Shown: positions 8,636 through 17,432, counted from the first letter of the stretch. The stretch: DNA of 64,000 nt from Gammaproteobacteria bacterium (GCA_016218365.1 JACREF010000017.1:1-64000), one strand, 5' to 3'. Notes: generated by a model not told the origin, from the sequence alone. Numbers and translations: made by a program.

Positions 8636-9547
8636 ATGAACCATCCCAAAACCACGCTGGAACAATGGCGGACCCTGCAGACGGTGATCGACCAGGGGGG
8701 CTTTGCCCAGGCCGCGACCCAGCTGCATCGTAGTCAATCAGCGATCAGTTACAGCCTGGCAAAATTGCAGCAGATGCTGGGCGTGGAGTTGCTGGAGATC
8801 CGCGGACGCCGCGCCGAATTGACCGCAACAGGTCAGCAATTACTGCTGCGCGCCCGCGCCTTGCTCAAGGACGCCGGTGAACTGGAACAGCTGGCGCAGC
8901 AGATCAAACAGGGCTGGGAGATTGAAATCGAACTGGTGTTTGATGCGATCTTTCCGTCAAGCCTGTTGCTGTCAGCCTTGCAGAGCTTTGCCAGTGAACA
9001 CCCACTGACCCGCATCCAGCTCAGAGAGGTCGTGTTATCAGGCGCCGAAGATGCGCTGCGCAAAGGCGAGGCGGATCTGGTAATCAGCCCGCTGGTGCCC
9101 AGCGGCTATATCGGTGAAAAGCTGCTGGAGGTGGAATTCATCGCCGTGGCCCATCCCGATCATCCGCTGCATCACCAGGGCAGCATCAGCTACCAGCAGC
9201 TGAAGAATGAGACCCAGCTGGTGATACGCGACTCCGGCCTGTTTCAGCAACGTGATTTCGGCTGGCTAGGGGCGAAACATCGCTGGACAGTCAGCAATAT
9301 CGCCACATCGATCAACGCTATCCGTCGCGGGCTTGGTTTCGGCTGGCTACCGGCACATGCCATAGACACCGAGCTGAGAGAAGGCCTGCTGAAGGCGCTG
9401 CCACTGCAACAGGGTCAGCGCAGGCAGGCCCTGTTATATCTGATCATGGTGCGCGGCGAGACTGCGGGACCTGCCACACGCCTGCTGGCTGAACTGTTGC
9501 TGCGCAGTGTCCGCAGTCACGATGATGGATCCGAGATCCAGCCATGA
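8636..9547 (+). CDS. LysR-family transcriptional regulator
   Basis: LysR-type regulator of 303 residues with an N-terminal winged helix-turn-helix at about residues 5-64 (GGFAQAATQLHRSQSAISYSL is the helix-turn-helix core) and a periplasmic-binding-like effector domain after residue 90. It is transcribed away from doxX-pirin across a 109-base gap containing a perfect dyad, and is the likely regulator of that pair and of itself. The effector is unknown. Its TGA stop overlaps the ATG of the downstream sugar kinase (ATGA), so the two are translationally coupled. Confidence 0.93.
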   Translation: MNHPKTTLEQWRTLQTVIDQGGFAQAATQLHRSQSAISYSLAKLQQMLGVELLEIRGRRAELTATGQQLLLRARALLKDAGELEQLAQQIKQGWEIEIELVFDAIFPSSLLLSALQSFASEHPLTRIQLREVVLSGAEDALRKGEADLVISPLVPSGYIGEKLLEVEFIAVAHPDHPLHHQGSISYQQLKNETQLVIRDSGLFQQRDFGWLGAKHRWTVSNIATSINAIRRGLGFGWLPAHAIDTELREGLLKALPLQQGQRRQALLYLIMVRGETAGPATRLLAELLLRSVRSHDDGSEIQP

Positions 9548-10497
9548 TGCGCATCGGCATCGACCTCGGCGGCACCAAGATCGAGATCATCGCCCTCGAT
9601 GATCAGGGATCGATACGGCTGCGGCGGCGCATCACCGCGCCGCGCAACGATTATGCTGCCACGCTGCAGGCCATCACCGGGCTGGTCAACGCTGCCGAGG
9701 GCGAACTGGCATGTCCGGCCACGGTTGGCATCGCGATCCCGGGCGCGGTGTCGCCGGCCAGCGGCCTGATCAAGAACGCCAATTCCACCTGGCTGAATGG
9801 ACGCCCGCTGCAGCAGGATCTGGAGCAGGCGCTGCAACGACCGTTGCGACTGGCCAATGATGCCAATTGTTTCGCGGTATCGGAGGCCCATGACGGTGCG
9901 GCGGCCGGCCATGCGCTGGTATTCGGCGTCATCCTCGGCACCGGCACTGGTGGCGGCATCGTATGGCACGGCCAGCCCGTCATCGGTCGCAATGCCATCG
10001 CCGGCGAATGGGGGCATAATCCGCTGCCCGGGCCGACGCCTGATGAGCTGCCCGGGCCACGCTGTTATTGCGGCCGGCATGGTTGTATCGAGACCTGGTT
10101 GTCCGGTCCTGGGCTGGCGCGCGATCATCAGCGTCACGGTGGTGATGGCGCGCTGGATGCCGCGCAGATTGCCTGGTGTGCGGCGCAGGGCGATGCCCTG
10201 GCCGAGGCCACACTGGGCCGTTATGAACAGCGGTTGGCCCGCGCCCTGGCCTCGGTCATCAATATGCTTGACCCGGACTCCATCGTCCTCGGAGGCGGCG
10301 TCTCGAACATCGAACGCTTGTATGTCAACGTGCCCCGGCTGTGGTCACAACACGTGTTCTCTGACCGGATCACCACACCACTGGTGCGTCATCTTCATGG
10401 CGACTCCAGCGGGGTGCGCGGCGCGGCCTGGTTATGGACGGCTGACCACAGGCCCTCGCACTGCCAGGATGCTGCCGTTACAATACATCATGACTGA
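9544..10497 (+). CDS. mak: ROK-family sugar kinase, probable fructokinase
   Basis: ROK-family kinase, 317 residues, best matching manno/fructokinase Mak, which phosphorylates fructose (and mannose) at O6 with ATP. It has the N-terminal ATP-binding IGIDLGGTKIE, LGTGTGGGI, the GEWGHN substrate histidine, and the structural zinc motif CYCGRHGC starting at Cys174. A C-terminal DPDSIVLGGGVSN completes the family pattern. It overlaps the LysR stop by 4 bases and is followed 3 bases later by the pentapeptide gene. The fructokinase assignment rests on resemblance of the CYCG motif region. Glucokinase or another hexose specificity is possible. Confidence 0.85.
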   Translation: MMRIGIDLGGTKIEIIALDDQGSIRLRRRITAPRNDYAATLQAITGLVNAAEGELACPATVGIAIPGAVSPASGLIKNANSTWLNGRPLQQDLEQALQRPLRLANDANCFAVSEAHDGAAAGHALVFGVILGTGTGGGIVWHGQPVIGRNAIAGEWGHNPLPGPTPDELPGPRCYCGRHGCIETWLSGPGLARDHQRHGGDGALDAAQIAWCAAQGDALAEATLGRYEQRLARALASVINMLDPDSIVLGGGVSNIERLYVNVPRLWSQHVFSDRITTPLVRHLHGDSSGVRGAAWLWTADHRPSHCQDAAVTIHHD

Positions 10498-10500
10498 ACC

Positions 10501-11274
10501 ATGCGCTTACCATTGATGACCTTCACTACCCGACACTGCGGCTACGTCACCCTGACACTGCTAACGGCCATGACCCCGGCACTGCATGCCGCGTGCAGCG
10601 ACCCGCCAGCACCACGTGTGATCTGGGTCGGATGCGACAAACAACATGCCGACCTGCGCGGCGCCGACCTGCGCGACGCAATCCTGAGCCGCAGCAATTT
10701 CAGTGCTGCCGATCTGCGCAAGGCCCAGCTCAGCGGCGCCGACCTGAACTTTGCCACCCTCGACCAGGCGCAACTCGACGAGGCGCGCCTCGAAGAGGCC
10801 AAACTGATCAGCGCCTCGCTGGTTGGTGCCTCGCTACGCCAGGCCCTGCTGAAGGATGCCAGCCTGGACCGCGCCAACCTGAACGGCACGAACCTGACCG
10901 AGGCGCAGCTGTCCGGCGCTTCGCTGTATCAGGCCAGGATCGAGGATGCCGATCTCAGCGCGGCCACTGTGCGCAACAGCAACCTGAGCCAGAGCAGCCT
11001 GAGACGCAGCCGGCTGAGCTCCGCCGATTTGAGCCAGAGCAATCTGAGCTCAAGCATACTGGAGCAGGCAAAACTCGATCACGCGCAGCTGATCGCCGCC
11101 AATCTGGAAAAGGCTGCGCTGCGCGGCGCCGATCTGACGGCTGCCGACCTGACCAAGGCCCGGCTGGTCGGCGCCAACCTCGACAACACCACGCTGACCA
11201 ACGCCCTCCTCGACAAGGCGCAATGGGTCGACCGTCGGCTATGCCGCGATCAATCTGTTGGTCAATGCCGCTGA
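10501..11274 (+). CDS. Exported pentapeptide-repeat protein
   Basis: A 257-residue protein with an N-terminal signal peptide (hydrophobic VTLTLLTAMTPALHA, cleavage after HAA) followed from about residue 50 to 245 by nearly uninterrupted A(D/N)LxX pentapeptide repeats (ADLRGADLRDA, ANLNGTNLTEA, and similar). Such repeats fold into a right-handed quadrilateral beta helix. Cysteines flank the repeat region (Cys at the mature N-terminus, CDKQH, and LCRDQSVGQC at the end) and may form disulfides in the periplasm. No enzymatic function can be assigned. It lies 3 bases after the sugar kinase and is probably in the lysR-mak transcript. Confidence 0.85.
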   Translation: MRLPLMTFTTRHCGYVTLTLLTAMTPALHAACSDPPAPRVIWVGCDKQHADLRGADLRDAILSRSNFSAADLRKAQLSGADLNFATLDQAQLDEARLEEAKLISASLVGASLRQALLKDASLDRANLNGTNLTEAQLSGASLYQARIEDADLSAATVRNSNLSQSSLRRSRLSSADLSQSNLSSSILEQAKLDHAQLIAANLEKAALRGADLTAADLTKARLVGANLDNTTLTNALLDKAQWVDRRLCRDQSVGQCR

Positions 11275-11344
11275 CCGGATGCCGCGGCGATAAAAAACCG
11301 TTAGAATGCCGGTACTGTCCCCAGCATTTCACCGAAGGTATACC

Positions 11345-11647
11345 ATGTCCAGCAATCTATATGTCGGCATCGATCAGGATCGCGATGGCGGTATGACGCC
11401 TGCCGGGACGATGATCCGTGACGCCTGGGTCTTTGGTGTGATCCCGGAGAGCGAAACCTGCGCCGGCTGGACCTCACAGCGACTGCAGGATCTGTACGAA
11501 AAGGTCTATACCAAGTGGCTGCCCTACGGTCACCTGGTCAGCAACCTGCCGCCCGAGCTGCGCGAGCGGCATGCCCGCATCCACGGCGAGGCCTTTGCCC
11601 GCGCCAAGGCCATGGGTTGGCAGGCCGAACTCGGTGATGATGATTAA
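11345..11647 (+). CDS. Conserved hypothetical small protein (100 aa)
   Basis: A compact acidic, soluble protein of 100 residues that I do not recognise by function. The N-terminal IDQDRDGGMTPAGTMIRDAWVFGVIPE segment has the look of a conserved core, and the C-terminal half is helical and charged (LPPELRERHARIHGEAFARAKAMGW). No signal peptide, membrane segment or metal motif is seen. The start at 11345 has AAGGTATACC directly before ATG. The track start at 11306 lacks a ribosome site. It stands alone between the pentapeptide gene and the PAP2 phosphatase. Confidence 0.7.
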   Translation: MSSNLYVGIDQDRDGGMTPAGTMIRDAWVFGVIPESETCAGWTSQRLQDLYEKVYTKWLPYGHLVSNLPPELRERHARIHGEAFARAKAMGWQAELGDDD

Positions 11648-11709
11648 CCGCCTGCACATCACACGGCTACCGTCTGATCACACTGCGCGCATGACCTTGC
11701 GCTACCTTC

Positions 11710-12495
11710 ATGACCCCACCTGAACAGACACCACTATCATGGCATGATCCTGGGCTGTGGCTGGCACCGCTGATCATGTTACTGGCCTTTACCACGATCC
11801 TTCTCAGCGGCAGCAACCAGTCACTATTCCTGCTAGTGAATCACGGTGCAACGCAGCTACCGGATGCATGGTGGGAAAACCTTACCGTACTCGGCGACTC
11901 ACTGGTGACCGTCACATTGCTGTCATTTTTTGTTCGCTCGCACCCGCAGATGGTCCGGGCCGCGTTGATCGCCATAGTGCTTACCTTGTTATGGGTACAT
12001 GGATTGAAGCCATTACTCGCCATCGCCCGGCCGCCGGCGGTTCTTGATCCGGCGCTGTTTCATATCATCGGCCCGGCACACCGCTCCGGTTCGTTTCCAT
12101 CCGGACATACGGCAGCGATCTTCACGCTGGCCGGACTGATTATCCTGCATTGCCGTGGGACACGACTTGCCATCATCATGGCATTACTGATCGCAACACT
12201 GACTGGCCTGTCGCGCATCGCTGTCGGCGTTCACTGGCCGCTGGATCTACTGGCCGGCGCCTTTGGCGGCTGGATGTCGGCAGCGATTGCCACCGTGATA
12301 ACAGCGCGCTGGCATGGCCGACACCCGCGGATCACTGGCCTGCTGATCATCGCATTACTGGGCGGGTGCGCACTGACCCTGCTGATGGTCCAGCCGGAAT
12401 ACCTCCACGCCACCACGCTGCAGCGGGTAATCGCCAGCTCGGCACTGTTCATGCTGGGTTATGCGACCTGGCGACAGATCACAACCAGCGGATAA
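11710..12495 (+). CDS. PAP2-family membrane phosphatase
   Basis: Integral-membrane phosphatase of the PAP2 (type 2 phosphatidic acid phosphatase) superfamily, 261 residues and about six hydrophobic helices. All three catalytic motifs are present: KPLLAIARPP, SGSFPSGHTAA with the catalytic histidine, and SRIAVGVHWPLDLLAG. Substrates in the family are undecaprenyl pyrophosphate, phosphatidylglycerol phosphate or lipid A phosphates. The gene converges on the ArnT-like glycosyltransferase operon, whose undecaprenyl-linked donors would release carrier needing dephosphorylation. Undecaprenyl recycling is therefore a reasonable guess, no more. Confidence 0.9.
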   Translation: MTPPEQTPLSWHDPGLWLAPLIMLLAFTTILLSGSNQSLFLLVNHGATQLPDAWWENLTVLGDSLVTVTLLSFFVRSHPQMVRAALIAIVLTLLWVHGLKPLLAIARPPAVLDPALFHIIGPAHRSGSFPSGHTAAIFTLAGLIILHCRGTRLAIIMALLIATLTGLSRIAVGVHWPLDLLAGAFGGWMSAAIATVITARWHGRHPRITGLLIIALLGGCALTLLMVQPEYLHATTLQRVIASSALFMLGYATWRQITTSG

Positions 12496-12500
12496 ACGCT

Positions 12501-14054
12501 TCAGCGTGATGCGGCGGGCAATATCCTCACCAGCGCCACTCCGCCCCGCTGATAGAGCTGTTCACTGGGTCCCAGTTCGGCGACAAAAGAAGGCGTGGTG
12601 AATACGATATCACCCGGCCGGGGGGTCGCCTTGGCAACAACACGCTGCGCATAGACGCTGAAACTCGGCATATTCATCCGATAGCTGATCACGCGTGCCG
12701 GCTCATTGCGCACCATCAGCGCCGCCTCCTTGATCGGCTGTTGCACCATCGCGCCGACAGCCGGCAGCACCGTCATTGATGTCACGCCGACGCACAACAG
12801 CCCGCCAGCCATCAGCCGTGCCGTCAGACTGTAACGTCGCAACAGGAGCAACAGCACTGTCAGGATGATGGCCACGACGATGATCGCCCGGTAACCGGCA
12901 TCAAGGTAACGGGGATAGTCCGCCAGGCTATCATGAAAAAATGGCTGGTCGATGCCAGGCATCAACAAACCAAGCAGCTCCGGCAGGCACAGCAACGCCA
13001 GCAAATATAGCAGCAAGGGCAACACGGCCCAGCCCATCGTCCGCAGCCGATCGACATATAATGCGGCGATGATCAGCAGACCGGTCAGGCCATAATTCAG
13101 ATAATGTGGCAGCTTGGTTCCCGACAGCGAAAAAAATACCAATACAAAACCAAACCACAGCAACAGGAACAGCTTCAAATCATCATGTATCAATTCACGA
13201 ACATGACGCAACGCCAATAGCAGCGCGCTGGTAAAGGGCAGGCTGCCGATCAATATCACGGGGACATAATAGAACACCGATCCACCATGCCCCTCCATTG
13301 CAGAAGTGAAACGTCCGACATTGTGCTTGAAGAAAAACCCGTCGATGAAGGCCTGCCCTTCACGCAGATAAGCTGCGACATACCATGGCGCAGCGATGGC
13401 CAGGAACAGCATGATCCCGACCGGATCCAGGGCCGCCCGCCACCAGCGGCCGAGCTGCCTGCGGCTGGCAAAGAACATCGCGCTGCTGACCAGCGGGATC
13501 AGCACCGCGATCGGCCCCTTGTCGAGGAACCCCAGACCCATTGCCACAAAGGCGCAGATGATCCAGCGCCGCTGGCCCTCGCGATAATATAGATAGATGG
13601 CAAACATCGCGGCACTGATGCAGAAATTCAGCACCCCATCCGGGATCGCGGCCTTGCCGATCAGCGCCACCAGTAACGATAGCGCTACAACACTGCCCGC
13701 CAGATAGCCGCTGCGACGATCGACGACCCGCGCCATGAACAGCTGCACCGCCAGCACCCATGCCGTGCTGGCCAAGGCCGACGGCAACCGCCAGCCGAAT
13801 TCATTCTGACCGAGGATCGTTACACTCAGCGCCTGCAGCCAGTACATCAGGATCGGCTTGTCGTAGAACGGCTGGCCGTTCATATAGGTGGTGATCAGAT
13901 CACCGCGCAGCAGCATCTCACGCGTGGTCTCGGTGTAGGCGCCCTCATCGAGGTCGAACAGCGGAAAGCCATGCAGATTGACGAAGAAGGCGGTGATTAC
14001 CGCCGTCCAGAACAGTGGGCGCCACAGGTCGACGCTCGATAACGGATAATTCAT
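12501..14054 (-). CDS. ArnT-like membrane glycosyltransferase (GT83/PMT superfamily)
   Basis: A 517-residue polytopic protein of the dolichyl/undecaprenyl-phosphate-sugar mannosyltransferase superfamily. The first extracytoplasmic loop has the acidic motif FDLDEGAYTETTREML near residues 34-48 that holds the metal-binding and catalytic acids, followed by GQPFYDKPILMYWLQA, as in ArnT. About a dozen hydrophobic helices follow and then a short soluble C-terminal domain. It would transfer a sugar from an undecaprenyl-phosphate donor to lipid A or another glycan on the periplasmic side. It is the last gene of a three-gene operon gtrA-gtrB-arnT, with the donor-making GtrB-like enzyme 6 bases upstream. 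Confidence 0.88.
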   Translation of the reverse strand: MNYPLSSVDLWRPLFWTAVITAFFVNLHGFPLFDLDEGAYTETTREMLLRGDLITTYMNGQPFYDKPILMYWLQALSVTILGQNEFGWRLPSALASTAWVLAVQLFMARVVDRRSGYLAGSVVALSLLVALIGKAAIPDGVLNFCISAAMFAIYLYYREGQRRWIICAFVAMGLGFLDKGPIAVLIPLVSSAMFFASRRQLGRWWRAALDPVGIMLFLAIAAPWYVAAYLREGQAFIDGFFFKHNVGRFTSAMEGHGGSVFYYVPVILIGSLPFTSALLLALRHVRELIHDDLKLFLLLWFGFVLVFFSLSGTKLPHYLNYGLTGLLIIAALYVDRLRTMGWAVLPLLLYLLALLCLPELLGLLMPGIDQPFFHDSLADYPRYLDAGYRAIIVVAIILTVLLLLLRRYSLTARLMAGGLLCVGVTSMTVLPAVGAMVQQPIKEAALMVRNEPARVISYRMNMPSFSVYAQRVVAKATPRPGDIVFTTPSFVAELGPSEQLYQRGGVALVRILPAASR

Positions 14055-14060
14055 GACGCG

Positions 14061-15056
14061 CTAACCCGGCGGGCGATCATCAATTGCGGTGTTGGCATCG
14101 AGTCGTGATGGCTGGTAGGCATCAACAAAATACAGCGGCCGCCCCTTGGACTCATCAAAGATCCGGCCCAGATATTCCCCAATGATGCCCAGCCCGATCA
14201 ATTGCATACCGCCGAGAAACAGGATCACCGTCATCAGTGATGGATAACCCGGTACCGGGTCGCCCCACAACAACGTCTTGATGATGGTATAGGCACCGTA
14301 ACCAAAGGCACCGAGTGCCGTAACCAACCCGACATAGGTCGCCAGGCGCAACGGCAGTGTCGTGAATGAGGTGATGCCCTCCAGCGCCAGGTTCCACAAT
14401 CGCCAGTAGTTCCATTTGCTGACCCCGGCAAAGCGCTGATCACGCTGATAGGGCACGGCGATCTGACGATACCCAATCCATGAATACAGACCCTTCATGA
14501 AACGGCGCCGCTCGCGCAGCGTGGTCAGCGCGTTGACCGCACGACGACTCAGCAGCCGGAAATCCCCGGTATCAGGCGGGATCCGCACCCCACCCAGCCG
14601 CTTGACCAGCCGGTAGAACAGAAAGGCCGTCAACTTTTTCAGCCAGCTCTCGCCGGCCCGCGACGTCCGTGTTGCATAGACGACATCGTATCCGGCACGC
14701 CAGTGCGCCACCAGCTCGGGGATCAGTTCCGGCGGATCCTGCAGATCGGCGTCGATGATGACCACGGCCTCGCCACGGGCATAATCCAGGCCGGCGCTCA
14801 TCGCCACCTCCTTGCCGAAATTACGGCTCAGCTCGATCAGCGCCACCCGCGAGTCCGTGGTGATCAGGCTGTTGATATATGCCACCGAGCCGTCGCTGCC
14901 GCCATCATTGACGAACAGGATCTCGGACGGCATGCCCAGCGTATTCAGCACCACGCCTAGCCGGCGATACAGCTCCGGCAGCACCTGTTGCTCGTTGTAG
15001 ACCGGCACGATGACCGACAGGCCATCGAAACGCTCAGGAGTGTGTCGTCTAGTCAT
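14061..15056 (-). CDS. gtrB: GtrB/ArnC-like undecaprenyl-phosphate glycosyltransferase (GT2)
   Basis: GT2-family enzyme of 331 residues that would make an undecaprenyl-phosphate-linked sugar at the cytoplasmic face. The GT-A domain shows LSVIVPVYNEQ, NDGGSDGS and the metal-binding DADLQDPPELI. Two C-terminal membrane helices (ATYVGLVTALGAFGYGAYTI and LMTVILFLGGMQLIGLGIIG) end in GEYLGRIFDESKGRP, the signature of the DPM1/GtrB/ArnC branch. Its ATG overlaps the gtrA stop (ATGA). With gtrA and the ArnT-like gene it forms a donor-synthesis, flipping and transfer cassette. Confidence 0.93.
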   Translation of the reverse strand: MTRRHTPERFDGLSVIVPVYNEQQVLPELYRRLGVVLNTLGMPSEILFVNDGGSDGSVAYINSLITTDSRVALIELSRNFGKEVAMSAGLDYARGEAVVIIDADLQDPPELIPELVAHWRAGYDVVYATRTSRAGESWLKKLTAFLFYRLVKRLGGVRIPPDTGDFRLLSRRAVNALTTLRERRRFMKGLYSWIGYRQIAVPYQRDQRFAGVSKWNYWRLWNLALEGITSFTTLPLRLATYVGLVTALGAFGYGAYTIIKTLLWGDPVPGYPSLMTVILFLGGMQLIGLGIIGEYLGRIFDESKGRPLYFVDAYQPSRLDANTAIDDRPPG

Positions 15057-15439
15057 GCCTTGTCCCCGGCCACCCGGAAGGTCCAGATCCGGTTGGCCAA
15101 AAATCCCCAGCCCAGTACCAGCAGTGTCGCCACCAGCTGTCCATACAGATAATACAGCCCGACACGCTGCACCAGCACGCCCACCACCAGCGCATTCAGC
15201 AGCAGCCCGACCCCGGCCACGGCCAGGAAACGCGCCAGCGCCTGGTGGTGCGGCAGGCGGCTGCGGAACGTCAGCTGGTAATTGAGCAGATAGTTCACCA
15301 GCGCGCCGCAGATACTGCCAACCACGGTCGCCGGCAGTACTGCGACCGCCAGCCCCTGTACCAGCCCCACCAGCACCAGATAGTGGGCAGCCGTACCCAG
15401 CACCCCCACCCCGGAAAACATCAGAAACTGCTTCAGCAC
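15053..15439 (-). CDS. gtrA: GtrA-family flippase-like membrane protein
   Basis: A 128-residue protein with four hydrophobic helices of the GtrA family, proposed to flip undecaprenyl-phosphate-sugar made by GtrB across the inner membrane. Typical features are LKQFLMFSGVGVLGTAAHYL at the N-terminus, GALVNYLLNYQLTF in the middle and GWGFLANRIWTF near the end. The start is GTG at 15439 with AGAGG 7 bases upstream. It is the first gene of the operon and overlaps gtrB by 4 bases. Confidence 0.9.
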   Translation of the reverse strand: MLKQFLMFSGVGVLGTAAHYLVLVGLVQGLAVAVLPATVVGSICGALVNYLLNYQLTFRSRLPHHQALARFLAVAGVGLLLNALVVGVLVQRVGLYYLYGQLVATLLVLGWGFLANRIWTFRVAGDKA

Positions 15440-15642
15440 CGCGCTACCTCTGCCTGCAACGCGAAATATAGTAACGCATCATCCTGACCACTGCATGCCG
15501 CAATTGCCTGCTCAAGGTGAATAGGGGGCAACAGGCTCAATCCGGCGCAATGCCCGCTGGTTATTGCGCCCTGCAGGGGGATGTAGAGAGGTGTAGGGTA
15601 CAATAAGTGCATCACATTGCACCGGCCCCGCTCCGTGCCCGC

Positions 15643-16188
15643 TCAGGCCTCTTTCTTGAAAACACTGTCCTTCACCGCCTTGCCACGCCATTTCTGGTAG
15701 CGCCGGTAGATGCCGCGGGTAAAGTTCTGCGAATAATCCTCCAGCAGGTCAACACCGGACAATACCGCGACGATGACCAGCGACAGCTTGACCGCCGTGG
15801 CCTGTTCACCGAGGCCGATGCACACCCCCAGACCCGCCAGCGCCCAGATCGTCGCCGCCGAGGTCACGCCGACGACAATGCCATCGCGCGCCAGCATCAC
15901 GCCGGCCCCGAGGAAGCCGATACCGGTGATGATCTGGCCAATCACCCGCGAGGGGTCAGCCATGCCAACGCTGACGATCTGGCCCGACACGACAAACATA
16001 TAGGTACCGAGGGTGATCAGCGTCGAGGTGCGGATCCCAACCGGTTTGCCGCGCAACTGCCGTTCCAGGCCGATGATGGTGCCGCACAGCAGCGCAGTGC
16101 CGATCGAATGCCAGTCATAGGGTTTGATTGCTATCAGATCCGCCAGGGTCATGCTCACGCTCCAATACCGGTCCAGAAAGGAGAACAT
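15643..16188 (-). CDS. MgtC/SapB-family membrane protein
   Basis: A 181-residue protein with the MgtC/SapB N-terminal membrane domain: GLERQLRGKPVGIRTSTLITLGTYMFV followed by DPSRVIGQIITGIGFLGAGVML and ATIWALAGLGVCIGLG, the conserved helices of the family. MgtC proteins act in adaptation to low magnesium and acid, in part by inhibiting the F-type ATPase or altering membrane potential. This short form lacks the ACT-like C-terminal domain of Salmonella MgtC and is closer to SapB/YhiD. An internal ATG at 16152 has a better ribosome site (GGAG at 7 bases) than the ATG at 16188 and may be the true start, giving 169 residues. Confidence 0.9.
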   Translation of the reverse strand: MFSFLDRYWSVSMTLADLIAIKPYDWHSIGTALLCGTIIGLERQLRGKPVGIRTSTLITLGTYMFVVSGQIVSVGMADPSRVIGQIITGIGFLGAGVMLARDGIVVGVTSAATIWALAGLGVCIGLGEQATAVKLSLVIVAVLSGVDLLEDYSQNFTRGIYRRYQKWRGKAVKDSVFKKEA

Positions 16189-16416
16189 GATCCCATCTCA
16201 TCACGTCCGCTGTCCATGGCCGGCTAATCATCACAGCATCCAACCATGACCGTGCCGACCTGAATAGACCAAGGACAGGGCGCCTGTCTTCAACGACCCC
16301 TATAGTCGCCGCGATGCCACCACCGATCGGTGGTCCAGTGCAGCTTGCTGCGCCTATCCGGTGATACAAGGCATCCTGCCCGCATCCCAGCCAAGTAGGT
16401 CAGCACGACTTAACAG

Positions 16417-16480
16417 CCTGTTGACAAGCGTGCTCGGGGCATGCGGCCCCGCACCGCATACGGATGTAATTTTCAACAGG
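16417..16480. repeat. Nested inverted repeats in the 361-bp gap before mgtC
   Basis: The intergenic stretch 16189-16549 has no gene. It contains an outer 8-bp dyad CCTGTTGA (16417-16424) / TCAACAGG (16473-16480) enclosing an inner 6-bp stem CGGGGC (16435-16440) / GCCCCG (16446-16451) with a 5-base loop. It could be a structured leader or a remnant of a mobile repeat. No function is evident. Confidence 0.4.
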
Positions 16481-16501
16481 TTGCCAAGGCGCTTAGGATA
16501 T

Positions 16502-16531
16502 AAAAAAGCCACTGATGACAGTGGCTTTTTT
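16502..16531 (-). terminator. Terminator downstream of the first PEP-CTERM gene
   Basis: AAAAAAGCCACTG and CAGTGGCTTTTTT form a perfect A/T-flanked stem with a 4-base loop, symmetric enough to work in both directions. It lies 19 bases beyond the stop of the minus-strand PEP-CTERM gene. Confidence 0.85.
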
Positions 16532-16549
16532 ATAGAATGCGTACAACGT

Positions 16550-17320
16550 TTACCGATACTTCAACCATTGACGAGTCTGGCGACGACGACCGACAAACGC
16601 CAGCATCAGCAAACTTATGCCCAGCAACGCAACCGTCTGAGGTTCGGGAACATTATGATCACGTTGCGTCCCCGCATCATGGGAAGGCGGTGCAAAGTCA
16701 TCAAGGGTAATGACCGGATCACAATGCGTCTGGTGAGCATTGCACTGTTTCACCTTGGTATTGTACAGATCGAAATGCAGCTCATGCGCCGCATCCAGCC
16801 CAGAGATATCGAAGTTGAACTTATTGTAATACATACCGGTGCCGGCAATCGGGCCGCTGCCGGCTGCGCCCTGTACATCATATACACCGGACTTATTTGA
16901 GCTGTTAAAATTGAATACCAGCTCCAGATAGTACGTATCATAAATACCGTGCGGCCCCAGCAAGGCGTCTGCCGACGTCATGGGCGGGGTGCCGAATACC
17001 ATATCCCCCGTCACGTCATAATCGACACCATTGATATTGATGATGCCATAACTACCAGCTACAGCTGTCTTTGGCATAAGAGCCACTGACAGATAGTAAG
17101 TATCAGCCAAGATACTGTCCGATGAAACCAAGCCGCTGGTCTGCTCATAGGCCGCATAGGCATAGAGATCAAAGGTATTACTGCCGGTGATCGTCGATTC
17201 TTCCGACCCGTCGACATAATGTCCACCCGCAATATCCAGCTGCAGCGTAGGCACGGCGCTGGCCCACGATCCATATAACAGTGCCACAGAAACGGCACAG
17301 ATTTTCAATAAGCCCTTCAT
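16550..17320 (-). CDS. PEP-CTERM sorted protein 1
   Basis: A secreted protein of 256 residues with an N-terminal signal peptide (LLKICAVSVALLYGSWASA) and a classic C-terminal PEP-CTERM signal: VPEPQT, a hydrophobic helix (VALLGISLLMLAFVG) and a basic tail RRRQTRQ. Such proteins are recognised and cut by an exosortase, here XrtA at 41.6-43.1 kb, and typically end up in the exopolysaccharide matrix. The mature part is rich in Gly, Ser, Tyr and Asp with predicted beta structure and no enzyme motif. A CNAHQTHCD pair of cysteines precedes the sorting signal. A textbook sigma-54 promoter lies 30 bases upstream and a terminator follows, so it is monocistronic. Confidence 0.92.
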   Translation of the reverse strand: MKGLLKICAVSVALLYGSWASAVPTLQLDIAGGHYVDGSEESTITGSNTFDLYAYAAYEQTSGLVSSDSILADTYYLSVALMPKTAVAGSYGIININGVDYDVTGDMVFGTPPMTSADALLGPHGIYDTYYLELVFNFNSSNKSGVYDVQGAAGSGPIAGTGMYYNKFNFDISGLDAAHELHFDLYNTKVKQCNAHQTHCDPVITLDDFAPPSHDAGTQRDHNVPEPQTVALLGISLLMLAFVGRRRQTRQWLKYR

Positions 17321-17349
17321 AACCCCCCCTCTGTTTGTGCTATAACATA

Positions 17350-17365
17350 GGCAATGACCATGCCA
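17350..17365 (-). promoter_or_regulatory. Sigma-54 -24/-12 promoter of PEP-CTERM gene 1
   Basis: Read on the minus strand, TGGCATGGTCATTGCC matches the consensus TGGCACG-N4-TTGCW almost perfectly, with GG and GC separated by 10 bases. Its position 30 bases before the ATG is suitable. Confidence 0.85.
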
Positions 17366-17415
17366 AATAATAAGATATTGTTTTGTATGTAGTATTATTT
17401 TAAGCCGGCAACGAT

Positions 17416-17432
17416 TGTAAAATTTCCAGACA
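17416..17432 (+). promoter_or_regulatory. Candidate PrsR enhancer box
   Basis: The 17-mer TGTAAAATTTCCAGACA lies 51 bases upstream of the sigma-54 site. It shares TGTAAAAT-N5-GACA with the box upstream of PEP-CTERM gene 2. Assignment to the sigma-54 activator PrsR is inferred from recurrence and position. Confidence 0.55.

Noticed and set aside
15433-15615. 60-codon ORF upstream of gtrA
   Set aside because: No ribosome site and no resemblance. It overlaps the GTG start region of gtrA.
15607-16227. 206-codon plus-strand ORF opposite mgtC
   Set aside because: Antisense of a conserved membrane-protein gene, with no motif.
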